From positions 94,218,852 to 94,282,851 of the forward strand of contig NC_134401.1 in the NCBI RefSeq assembly GCF_050003625.1: 64,000 bases of DNA, in the 5' to 3' direction. The notes beneath the pieces are model-generated. The model did no database searches, was not told where the DNA came from, and saw only the letters and a list, made by a program, of their open reading frames with translations. Made by a program: the position numbers and the translations under genes. Of the stretch, positions 11,321 through 22,400 are shown one piece after another (within the stretch, counting starts at the first letter, position 1; the number at the start of each line of letters is the position of its first letter). This DNA comes from Haematobia irritans (taxonomy: Eukaryota > Arthropoda > Insecta > Diptera > Muscidae).

Positions 11321-12175
11321 GGGTGGTTAAAATTTCAAGGGCCGATATTGATTTTGAATAAAACACAAACTATTGAGGAAATTATTGTAATTTTATTTAA
11401 TTATGATATATTGGTATTACTCAATTATGTATGGAACAAAATATCGGCCAAATGGGCGCCGCGACCTCGGTGGCACACCTTCATCCGATGGTCCAAATTT
11501 TCGATGACGCTGAGGCATAATGGAGGTTCTATGCCGTTAATTATCTCATCCTTTAGCTCTTGAATTGTTGCTGGCTTATCGACGTACACCTTTTCTTTTA
11601 AATAACCCCAAAGAAAAAAGTCCAACGGTGTCAAATCACATGATCTTGGCGGCCAATTGACATCGCCATTACGTGAGATAACACGGCCATAGAATTTGTT
11701 GCGCAAAAGAGCCATTGTTTCATTAGCTGTATGGCAAGTGGCACCGTCCTGCTGAAACCTCATATCGTCCACATCCATATCTTCCAATTCGGGCCATGAA
11801 AAGTTCGTTATCATCTCACGACAGCGAACACCATTCACAGTAACTGCCTGACCGTCCTCATTTTGGAAAAAATACGGCCCGATGATGCCGCCAGCCCATT
11901 AACCGCACCAAACAGTCACTCTTTGTGGGTGCATTGGTTTTTCGACAATCACTCTTGGATTCTCATTCGCCCAAATGCGGCAATTCTGTTTATTGACGAA
12001 TCCACTGAGTTGAAAATGTGCCTCATCACTGAAGATGATTTTCTTCGAAAATTGATCATCCACTGTTGCCATTTCTTGGAACCATTTAACACGTTGTTGG
12101 ATTGTGTATCTCTCCATGGTTCAAATTGAGTAAGTCTGAAATAGAGAAATGTCAAATAAAATTCGGAAAAAAACT
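11320..12175 (-). mobile_element. rosa-like Tc1/mariner element, incomplete
   Basis: The region around the transposase pseudogene. One probable terminus (AGGGTGGTTAAAATTTCAAG, from 11321) is visible; the opposite inverted terminus is not recognised, so the upstream end is probably lost. Confidence 0.55.
11425..12117 (-). pseudogene. Tc1/mariner transposase pseudogene, DD41D (rosa) type
   Basis: One continuous minus-strand frame with a single nonsense codon (TAA at 11901-11899) after VTVWCG. Start MERYTIQQRVKWF, then a jump to a TVDDQFSKKIIFSDEAHF block (first Asp), QQDGATCH (second) and SCDLTPLDFFLWGYLKEKVY (third). Asp of QQDG to Asp of TPLD leaves 41 residues, the spacing of the rosa group first known from Ceratitis. 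Most of the amino-terminal DNA-binding domain is missing (internal deletion). Defective. Confidence 0.75.
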
Positions 12176-12299
12176 TGGCGTTTAGGTGTGGTTCACATTC
12201 AACATATATATACTTTATTAGGCCTGACAGCAATATTTCGATTTGTTATAAACGGAACACCGAAGTTTGTATATCCCCCATCTTGTGGTTATAAAACTA

Positions 12300-12640
12300 G
12301 GTGCTCGTGGAACGGGGAGGGCGATGATGTCGTGCCGACTGGTGCCCGTGAAACAGGGATGGCGTCGTGCCGACTGGTGCTCGTGGAACGGGGATGGTGA
12401 TGGTGTGCTGCCGACAGGTGCCCGCGAAACGTGGATGGCGACGGTGTCGTGGCGAATGGTGCTCTTAAACGGGGAATGGCGATGGTGGCGTGCCGACTGG
12501 TTGTCGTGAAACGTGAATGGCAATGGTGTCGTGCTGATTGGTGTTCGTGAACGGGGATGGCGATGGTTTCGTGTCTACTATTTCTCTTGAAAGGGAATTG
12601 CGATTGTGTCGGGTCGACTGGTACTCGAATTGTCCTCGTT
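12300..12640 (+). repeat. GC-rich minisatellite, about 41-bp units
   Basis: About seven imperfect units of the type GTGCTCGTGGAACGGGGATGG then CGATGGTGTCGTGCCGACTG, with single-base variants and indels. GC content is far above the local level. Open minus-strand frames here (12289-12834) are a by-product of the repeat (S/H/P-rich, no domain). Confidence 0.85.
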
Positions 12641-12707
12641 CCTGTTTGACTTCTGTAAATAGAAGAGGGAAAAGAGGGCCGGGTGTGGGTATATCCCACA
12701 TAGGGAG

Positions 12708-12840
12708 ATGCGAACGAACCGCGTATGCAGCCGAAATGGTATGCTAACGAATCGCGTATGCAGCCGAAACGGTATGCTAACGAACCGCCTATGCAGACGA
12801 ACCGCGTATGCAGACGAACTGCGTATGCGAACAAACCGCG
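12708..12840 (+). repeat. Short tandem repeat, 33-bp and 18-bp units
   Basis: Units built on ACGAACCGCGTATGCAG with CCGAAATGGTATGCTA spacers, shortening to about 18-bp units at 12780-12835. Confidence 0.8.
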
Positions 12841-12855
12841 TTAGGTGGGTGTTGG

Positions 12856-13183
12856 CAGTGTTACCGTTAAATTCTGAAAAAGTCGAAAAAAAAGTCGCAA
12901 GAAAAGGTCGCACAAACAAGTCGCATAATGATAAAAAAAGTCGCTTACATTTGTGAGGCCTTTTATTACAAAAAAAAATTACAATACAAAAACAATAAAT
13001 GAACAGTCCCTTTAACATGAAAAGATATTTTACCAACTTATTGTAACATAAAATCCAGTAAAACGTAAACTTACAAAAGAGTAAAAATAATTTTTTTTTG
13101 TACGCGAACGCCATCCAGTGCCAATTTACAATCAGCCAATTCAATGATTTTAAATCAATAAAAACAATAAAAATATTTATTTT
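12856..13183 (+). other. AAGTCGC-repeat flank of a probable element
   Basis: CAGTGTTACCG-like end followed by several AAAAAGTCGC motifs; a similar motif cluster (GTCGCACGCATACG, AAAAGTCGCACAAC) reappears at 15352-15450 beyond the nested DINE and SINE, suggesting one older element split by these insertions. Confidence 0.4.
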
Positions 13184-14758
13184 TATACCCACCACCATAG
13201 AATGGTGACGGGGTATAATAAGTTTGTCATTCCGTTTGTAACGCATCGAAATATCGATTTCCGACTATATAAAGTATATATATTCTTGATCAGGGAGAAA
13301 TTCTAAGACGATATAAGCATGTCCGTCTATCTGTCTGTCTGTCTGGCTGTCTGTTGTAATCACGCTACAGCATTCAATAATGGAGCTATCGTCCTGAAAT
13401 TTGGCACAGAATCGTCTTTTGTCTGCGCGCAGGTCAAGTTCGAAGATGGGCTATATCGGGCCATGTTTTGGTATAGCCCCCATATAAACCGACCTCCCGA
13501 TTTGGGGTCTTTCGCTTATAGAAACCGTAGTTTTCATCCAATTTGCGCGAAATTGAAAATCTAGAGATATTTTGGGACCTTGAAGAGGTGTGCCAAAAAT
13601 GGTGAGTGTCGGTCCATGTTTTGGTATTGCCCCCATATAAACCGACCTCCCGATTTGGGGTCTTTCGCTTATAGAAACCGTAGTTTTCATCCAATTTGCG
13701 CGAAATTGAAAATCTAGAGGTATTTTGGGACCTTGAAGAGGTGTGCCAAAAATGGTGAGTGTCGGTCCATGGTTTGGTATAGCCCCCATATAAACCGACC
13801 TCCCGATTTGGGGTCTTTCGCTTATAGAAACCGTAGTTTTCATCCAATTTGCGCGAAATTGAAAATCTAGAGGTATTTTATGACCATAAAGAGGTGTGCC
13901 AAAAATGGTGAGTATCGGTCCATGTTTTGGTATAGTCCCCATATAGACCGATCTCCCGATTTTACTTCTTGGGCTTATAGAAACCGCAGTTTTTATTCAA
14001 TTTACCTGAAATTGGAAATCTAGAGGTACTGTAGGACCACAAATACGTGTGCCAAAAATTGTGAGCATCCGTCCATATTTTGGTATAGCCCCCATATAGA
14101 GCGATCTCCCGATTTGGGGTCTTTCGCTTATAGAAACCGTAGTTTGTATCCAATTTGTCTGAAATTGGAAATCTAGAGATATTTTAGGACCATAAAGAGG
14201 TGTGCCGAAAATGGTGAGTATCGGTCCATATTTTGGTGTAGCCCCCATATAGACCGATTTCCCGATTTTACTTCTTGGGCTTCTAGAAACCGTAGTTTTT
14301 ATCTGATTTGCCTGAAATTGTAAATATTCTGGTATTTTAGGCTCACAAAAACGTGTATCGGATTAAGTTTTTATCGGCTCATTTGGTAATGCTTCCATAT
14401 AGACCGACTTCACTTCTTGAGGGTGTAGAAGGCACACTGATCGTGAAAATTGCTTGAAACTCAATGTAAAATTTCCAGATTTTACTTCTACAGATTTAAG
14501 ATTTCAAATCAAGACATTATTTTATAATTTTCTTGCACACTCACAAGAGATGTTGATGATTCCTCTAAAACTCAAACAAAAATGGTTCTTATAAATCCAG
14601 AATCTGATATAGTCCTCATAGGTGAAATCTTTAAATTTATCTTCGGGAAGTGTCCTCAAGCCCTCCTGAAATGTCAAAAGAAACCCCTAATATTTGGTTC
14701 ATGGTGGTGGGTATTTAAGATTCGGCCCGGCCGAACTTAGTGCTGTATATACTTGTTT
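13184..14758 (+). mobile_element. DINE-1-like element with about six large modules
   Basis: 5' end TATACCCACCACCATAGAAT/GGTGACGGGGTATA; CCGACTATATAAAGTATATA and TATTCTTGATCAGG match the DINE-1 lead; GTCCGTCTATCTGTCTGTCT core at 13321. Tandem modules of about 150-160 bp carry CCCCCATATAAACCGACCTC and CTTATAGAAACCG. The 3' hairpin TTCGGCCCGGCCGAA is followed by TATACTTGTTT. The three left modules are nearly identical; the rest diverge. Confidence 0.85.
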
Positions 14759-15050
14759 ATACTACATTTCTAATTGATTCTGTGAAGTATTTTGCACGTA
14801 TGATTTGTTTATGACAAACACATGCAAGTTTTTACTGGCAACAATATCCTTAGCAAATTGAAACTTCTCTATTTCTCAAATGTCTCATTTGATTTCTCTC
14901 TGGCTCCCTTTTGCTGGCATTTTGCAATATACGAACGACTTCCAGTAAAAATTTGTGATAGTTATCAAAAATTATTTGGTACTAGTACGGATCTAGTGGG
15001 TGACATGCTATGCAATAAAACAACGACTGAACAAACCAGAACACCGTGTA
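14759..15050. other. Noncoding; dispersed TTTGCTGGC repeat
   Basis: Contains CATTTGATTTCTCTCTGGC..TTTTGCTGGC near 14885-14925, similar to 40470-40500 and, inverted, to 40660-40720. No coding gene recognised. Confidence 0.4.
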
Positions 15051-15292
15051 GGTTAGGTATCATAGGCTACGTGTCCATTGTGATACTATACGTGATTTAC
15101 TTCACTCTTATTAATGAGTGCTTCTATGAGTAGCTCAATGACAAGTGAACTCCTTTTTATAGCCGATTTCAAACGGCATTTCAAGTACTTCGAGAAGCTT
15201 TGAAACACTCAGCATCTACCGCTGAAACACATTTTGCTGTTTGGTCGAAACTGAGGTTGACCAAGGAGGGCCATTGCACAATGGTGCCTCCC
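15051..15292 (-). mobile_element. tRNA-derived SINE, diverged copy
   Basis: Minus-strand copy: tail GGTTAGGTATCATAGG, body CAATGACAAGTGAACTCCTT and AGAAGCTTTGAAACACTCAG, head near CATTGCACAATGGTGCCTCCC. Several internal deletions. Confidence 0.7.
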
Positions 15293-15649
15293 ACGTTAGG
15301 CTCTCCCCGATGAATTCCCATTTATAGAAATTGCTTCAAATTGAAGCTCTTCGTCGCACGCATACGACTAAAGTCGCACATTTTGCATATTTTAAAAAAG
15401 TCGCATGACGTCAGAAAGATTGCAAAATGCGACAAAAGTCGCACAACTTTTCTCCCATCCCTTAGAAAGAGGGGATGGGAGAAGGTGATGGGTAGAGGTG
15501 GTTGGTTACAATAGTTGGATACGAACGGATCATTCTATATAATCGAGCGAATCGCATTAGGATGAATCGGAAGTTCAGCTGCGGTCGGTGAAAATATAAA
15601 TTAAAGTAGATCAAAGAAATATGTACAACCAATTGACTCGTTACAAGGC

Positions 15650-15976
15650 ACACAAAATGGGTTCAAAACTGGCTGATCCACATTCTGATACAGTTCCCAT
15701 ATAAATCGATTTCCGTTTGAGTTTTTGAAGGCATAAAAATTAATTTTAATACGATTCAAACAAAATTTGGTTTTGAGTCTACCAAACCAATGTACCAAAG
15801 ACGGTCCACATCAATCCATGTCTCTATATATAGCACCCATATCTTGACTAATTTTAATCCGATTTGCTTGATATTTAAAATCTATACCCATAACAGATGT
15901 ACTAAATATTATGGATATTGGTTCATGCTTTAATTTACACCCCGTATAGATCGGTCCCGACATAGCGTCTTGGAAG
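15650..15976 (-). mobile_element. Decayed DINE modules
   Basis: TTCCCATATAAATCGATTTCC and CACCCCGTATAGATCGGTCC recall DINE modules. Neither terminus survives. Confidence 0.45.
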
Positions 15977-16333
15977 TAAGGTTAGGTTAGGTTAGGTTAG
16001 GTTAGGTGGCAGCCCGATGTATCAGGCTCACTTAGACTATTCAGTCCATTGTGATACCACATTGGTGAACTTCTCTCTTATCACTGAGTGCTGCCCGATT
16101 CCATGTTAAGCTCAATGACAAGGGACCTCCTTTTTATAGCCGAGTCCGAACGGCGTTCCAAATTGCAGTGAAACCACTTAGAGAAGCTTTGAAACCCTCA
16201 GAAATGTCACCAGCATTACTAAGGTGGGATAATCCACCGCTGAAAAACTTTTTGGTTCGGTCGAAGCTGGAATCGAACCCACGACCTTGTGTATGCAAGG
16301 CGGGCATGCTGACCATTGCAACACGGGGCTCCC
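15977..16333 (-). mobile_element. tRNA-derived SINE, full-length copy
   Basis: On the minus strand: GGGAGCCCCGTGTTGCAATGG head, B-box GGTTCGATTCC, body, then a GGTTAGG-type repeat tail (AACCTAACC on the SINE strand). It lies just upstream of the first Myrf exon of the window. No clear target duplication. Confidence 0.85.
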
Positions 16334-16429
16334 ACGGTATTGCGTATTCGACGCTCTGATATTGCTAAAACTGAACGCTTTTTGTCAGTTTTGTAATTAA
16401 AACGATTAAATTTCTTTCATTCTTTGCAG

Positions 16430-19400
16430 ATCAAGCAGACTATGTGGGTGGCATTGATAATGAAGCCATATTTTTTGAAGATCTACAAGTGACAGCAGGC
16501 ATTGGGCGTATCGGAGCAGATGGCAGACATAGCGCCAACAATAACAACTCCAACAGCCCATTACACATTGGCGGCGGTGGTTTGGCCAGCACACCAACAC
16601 TGCTATGTGGAGCCAAAACAGAAACACCCGTTACATCTCCCACATCTTTGACCAATATTGGCACTGATATAATCCTGCCCCCTATACCAACAGTTTCGGC
16701 TCGTGTCAGTTTAACCGCAACGCCACACATTGGGATACACAGTAATTCCACCACCACGAACAACAATAGCAGAAGTTCAACGCATACACACCTGCCTGAA
16801 AGTCCACCTGATTCTGGTTCAGAGCCGCCATATAGTCCCCTACAGGATGTGCAAGGTTTGACGTTGGCTCCAAGAGATATATTCCATACGGGGCCAAATA
16901 TAGCAACAAGTCTCGCCAATGGAACGACAGCTGCAACATCTGCGTTGGCGCCCGTGCATCAACATCACCAACTGCAATCACAAGATTCCCACCATTATGC
17001 CCATATGCTGGATCATCAAATAAATTTAAATGGCCTTCAGAGTAATACCCAAGACTCCTCCATTGGGTCAATACGGGTGAAACATGAAGCGGGACTCATC
17101 ATCAATCCAAATAGTTTAGCACAAAACATGAATAGTCAGAATTTGCCACATTCTCACCAGCTCCCAGTAGATACACACATAGATATGAATGGCCAAGAGC
17201 CCACTCAGCTTATGTACTCACAGGTACCGGGAAGTACGGTGAGTCCTGGTCACAGTAACAACGGTGGTCAAATGGGCTACGAAAATGTAACCAATGGTCT
17301 TGCCAATGCACCCCCACCAACATACCAGCTCAGCATCGGCCAGCTGGATGCCACGCCAATGGATACAACAACTACTTGCATGCTAACCTCAATAGGAGAT
17401 TTGCCACATGTGCAGGTGGTAGGTACTGTAACGGGTAGCATGCCCTCCACTCCCCAACTAAGTAGATCAAGTGCTCCCTCCACACCCAACCATCAGTCTT
17501 CGTCACGCAAACGAAAAATGAACACTCAAATAGATTGTGCTGATTTCGCCTGCGTTAAACCCGATCCTGGTCTAATGCTAAGCCCGTCGCGAAGCTCTGT
17601 CTGTGCCACACCACTGCCGGGGGATGTGAGTAAACGAAGTGCGACATCACCACTTAACATACAACTTAGCTCTCACGATATAGCGGACACACCAGCACAC
17701 TCCGCTGCATCCCTCTCGCCAGCATTGTCGAGTGTCAATATGGATGGCAGCAATAAATCAGCGGATGGTGGGACAGATTCTCTTAGCCCTTGTATTCGTT
17801 TTACACCGTTTCAACCACAAAACTGGCATGAGTTGTGTGACCAAAATCTCCAAGAGATTAGTGTCGTCTATTATCGCGTTGACGCTGACAAAGGCTTTAA
17901 TTTTTCCGTGTCCGATGATGCTTTTGTGTGTCAGAAAAAGAATCATTTCCAGATAACTTGCCATGCCCGCCTTCAAAGTGAGGCTAAATTTGTGAAGACT
18001 CCATCCGGTTTAGAAAAGATCAAATCGTTTCATTTGCATTTCTACGGTGTGAAATTGGAAGCACCAAATCAGACAATACGTATTGAGCAAAGTCAATCAG
18101 ATCGGTCAAAGAAACCCTTCTATCCAGTACCGTAAGTATATAATTCAAACTTAGATAATTAGATTAATCAAAAGGTTATTAGTTGAGACCTGTATTATTC
18201 CCAAATCCCGTGTGTGCGTGCCTCAAAATCTCGAGACATTTTGCGACAAATGGCTTCAGGTTCTGATTCATCACTTGAAGCGAGGTCTACGATATATCTC
18301 ATGAAAGCAGGACTATGGAATAGGTTGATCTCCAAAGTCTAGTTACCCTCACCAAACGCCCTACAAATTTCATCTTCTATTCGACACAGATATACCCTCA
18401 AGTCTAGAAGTCAGTTAAGTTTCCAACGGTCTTCTTGACTATCGAGCTCCTTCAGCAGACATGTATGAGACACGTCGCTCGGTCGCCGCTATAAAATTAC
18501 GAAGGCCCTTGTCATTGAGGTAAACTACAATTAAGCTTAACTTAGTAATAAGAGAGGTCACCGATCCAGCTGTGATAGCACAATGGACAGAATTGTCTCA
18601 GTGCCTCAGTCTGCTTGTCCTGTATGGACGCTGCGTTTTTAGAGGCCATTAACCTTTATTTCCTAATTCGCATCATCAGTTGATTTCTCTATCTCTAGCG
18701 TGACCAAGCACCCATATGATGCGGATCTTCCCGCAATATCTCTCATTATCTTGCGGTTATCCCTGAATATGGCCGAGTTACCTGTTATTGCATTTACGGA
18801 TTCCATTATGACCTGCACTCTTAAATCTGGTGGAACCATTCCACCATCTGTCCTTGATTCGAAACATCTGTCCTTGATTCGCAAACTTCCAGGGCTGTTT
18901 CTTGTCATTAGAAATTCAAATTCAAACATCATAGTATCCTTGGTTGCCACGTTTCGAGCTTCCGTCCATTCTCTCAATATCTTCAATTTTATTGACGCCA
19001 TTGTGGTCTAATTTTGGAGCTGTAGATCTGATATTTAATATCCATGCCAAAGCTTTTGTTGATATATCCCTATGACCGATTTTAAAATTCTATTTCTTGC
19101 TCAAGCAAACTATCAACGCATAATTTATGGTTGACCTGTCGTCATTGTATTCAGACCCCATTACAATCCTCTGCTCTTCTGCAAACTGACGAGCATCTGT
19201 AAGCCTTTATATTACGATGAACTAAATTCTTTACATTCGATATCTGGCTCTTCAAATTATTTTTCAACATTAGCCATCCACGTTCTAATTGATTTCCCTC
19301 TTTTCAGCATCGATCTCCAGAGCCACATCGTTAGCAAAGTGACAGTTGGTCGTCTACATTTTTCAGAGACAACCAATAATAATATGCGCAAGAAAGGTCG

Positions 19401-22400
19401 TCCCAATCCCGAGCAGCGTTACTTTCAACTTGTAGTTGGTCTACATGTTCATACAGCCTCTGGAGATTTTCCCATCATATCACAGGGTAGTGATAAAATC
19501 ATTGTACGAGCCTCAAATCCAGGACAATTTGAATCAGATGTTGATCCATGTTGGCAACGAGGCTTAACCCAAGATTCTATCTTCCATGCGGGTCGAGTTG
19601 GCATCAATACCGATCGTCCGGATGAAAGTCTCGTGGTACATGGAAATCTTAAAATATCTGGCCACATAGTACAGCCCAGTGATAGTCGAGCCAAACAGGA
19701 AATAAATGAATTGGACACATCAGTGCAACTAAGAAATTTACAGAAAATTCGCATTGTGCGTTATCGTCTCGAACCCCAATTCGCTTTACACTCAGGCTTA
19801 AAGTGCAATCGTGATGAAGAGGATATTGTCGATACAGGTGTGATAGCGCAAGAGGTACGTGAAGTAATCCCCGATGCCGTACAAGAGGCTGGCAGTGTAG
19901 TGCTGCCAAATGGCAGTGTTATCGAGAACTTCCTATTGGTCAACAAAGATCGAATTCTAATGGAGAATATAGGAGCTGTCAAAGAGCTGTGTAAGGTAAC
20001 TGGGACATTGGAAACACGTATTGAGAATTTGGAACGTGTCAACCATCGTCTGCAAAGGGCCAAGGAAAATGAATTGCAGTTTATGCATTACAATAATCTA
20101 GGTGGTCACAGTTCCAGGGATGGCTATGAAATCTGTTCCAATCGAACCCTACAAATAATTATATTCCTTTTAGTTATAGTAATGGCCGCTTGGTGAGTAT
20201 ATGGAAATTGCGATTACAATCTTGTGACTTAGTGTTACCTTCTTGCATTCTTTTCAGCCTTGCTGCCGTATCCACTCTATATTTCGTAGAACACAATAAG
20301 AAACATCACAATTATAAGCAATTGGAAAGTATTCAATTGCTTAGTAACAGTCACATGTATGGTCACGATGGCATCTCCCTGACGGAACAGGAACATGACT
20401 TCATCCTGCAACGTAGTATGCTGAAGCACAATCGAACCCACACTTTGTGGCCAAATGTAACGAATCAGTCGTCTTTAGGAGGACTTCCCAGATCTCAAAG
20501 CCAACATGCATATCGACCATATCGGGGAGAAATGGCTGCTGGAGGTGAAGGTGAAATCATATACGAGTCGTCATCGCATAACGATGAAATTGCTGTGGTT
20601 ATGGATAAACCTTCAATAAGCCATGAACTATTGCAGCCAATGCACCATGAGCCCCAAAGAACAACCTCTTCTCCGGTGGTGCGTTCCAATAAGACAGTGA
20701 TCAGCAAGCATAAACTCAAATGGCCCCAGGCCCAGACAGTGCTTAGAGTTATGCAGGCTGCCACACATCGTAATGCTCTGCCTTCATCGCAAAGTGAGAG
20801 TTCGGTCAATGAAGAGGCAAATGGTAATGCTCATAATTCTAGCGACTCGTCTACTGAGAAAATTTCCGAGGTTCTTTTAGTACAGCAAGACTTTGAGAAT
20901 AACTCCATAGATACGGATTCACAGCAGACAGTTAATCGTCATAAACCTGGAAACCCCGGCAAAAAGAGACCATCTGCATCTTCAAGTGATGGCTCGAACA
21001 GTGATATACAAAAACTCCATGTGGATAATAAGGTGGCTAGCACCGCTCGTAGCATCAATGACGATACACTCATCTCCCCTACTCAATCTAATTTGTTGCG
21101 TCATACCAATGCCAAAGGTGGCGATTTGGTTATTTACAAGACCGTACCACCACCAACATCCACGATTAGCAGCAGCACAGTACCAGGTCACACGGCATCG
21201 AATAAGGTCAACACCGATGCTCCACATTCCAATTATTCGCTTGAATCTCAGCCCATTTCAAACAAAAGTCGAAATTATGTCGATCGTAACCCGGATAATT
21301 CCGATAATGACTTGCAAAGTTTAACCAGCAATACAAACGAATCCATATTTAATCCGAGCGATCCTGTTGACTTTGATGTAGGCTTAGAGAATCAGCAATC
21401 CCTTTTGGGGCGACGTTCTGCCCCAGCGAGTGTGGCCAATCAGCGAGACTTGTCATCTTCAAGTGTTTGGGTTCAACGCCCAACGTTTTATGTGGCTACA
21501 TTTGGAGAGCCGGAGCAGTGCAATAATCAAGTTAAGCGTGATGATATATCCAATTGCCAGGTAAGTTATTCGTAGTGTCTTTTTTTCAAGTATAAATACG
21601 ACTGCGCATGACGCCAACGTAAGTTAGGTTAGATTTAAAGGAGGAGTCGGTCCTTCTCTGTCTCATGACGTAATTCCAATGTTTTTATCCAATCCTTATT
21701 TACCAGTAGCGACAAGTTCGGTACCGTTTTTCGCACAAATAAACTATAATTATCCCCTACTGATCGTCGTCTTACACGCCTTCAACAATTCCCTGATTTT
21801 AATCTCGTTCAGAAACTCGTCATTCTTCATTCCCTTAATTTTTCCAGTGAGGATCCTGTCGACCATGTATTCTCTAAGACAACTGCTGTTTGCGTCTGAA
21901 TTCCCACGACCCTATTGATCGTCGCCTAATCCGCCTTCAACAATTCCTTGAATTTATTCCCGTTCAGGTTCGCCCAACTTATTCTCGTCATTATTTTGAT
22001 GGTATCAATACCCTCACTTTTCCCTGAATTTATTCTCGATCAGTTGTTCCTGAGTCTTATCTAGAGGTTCAGCAACCATTTCCTCAAATTTTCCCTGAAT
22101 TTATTCTCGATCAGGTTCTTCCAAAGTATTCTCGTATTTCTTCCGACTACATCGTTGTTCCTGAGTCTTATATAGAGGTTCAGCAACCATTTCCTCAAAT
22201 TTTCCCTCAATTTATTCTCGTTCAGGTTCTCCCATAGTATTCTCGTATTTCTTCCTATGGTATTGGTATTCCAGAGTCTTATATAGGTTCCGTAACAATT
22301 CCTTTAACTTTTTCCCGCAAGGATTCTATCGATCATGTATTCTCTAATTCAATTGCTGTTTGCTCCTAGCTCGTATCTTTTAGTCTTGATGCAACCCACA

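Noticed and set aside
12289..12834. 181-codon His/Pro/Ser-rich frame on the minus strand
   Set aside because: It is the GC-rich minisatellite read through; several overlapping frames are equally open and no start context or domain is present.
18663..19001. 112-codon minus-strand frame in a Myrf intron as a gene
   Set aside because: At most a faint LINE RNase H resemblance; no start, no flanking element structure.
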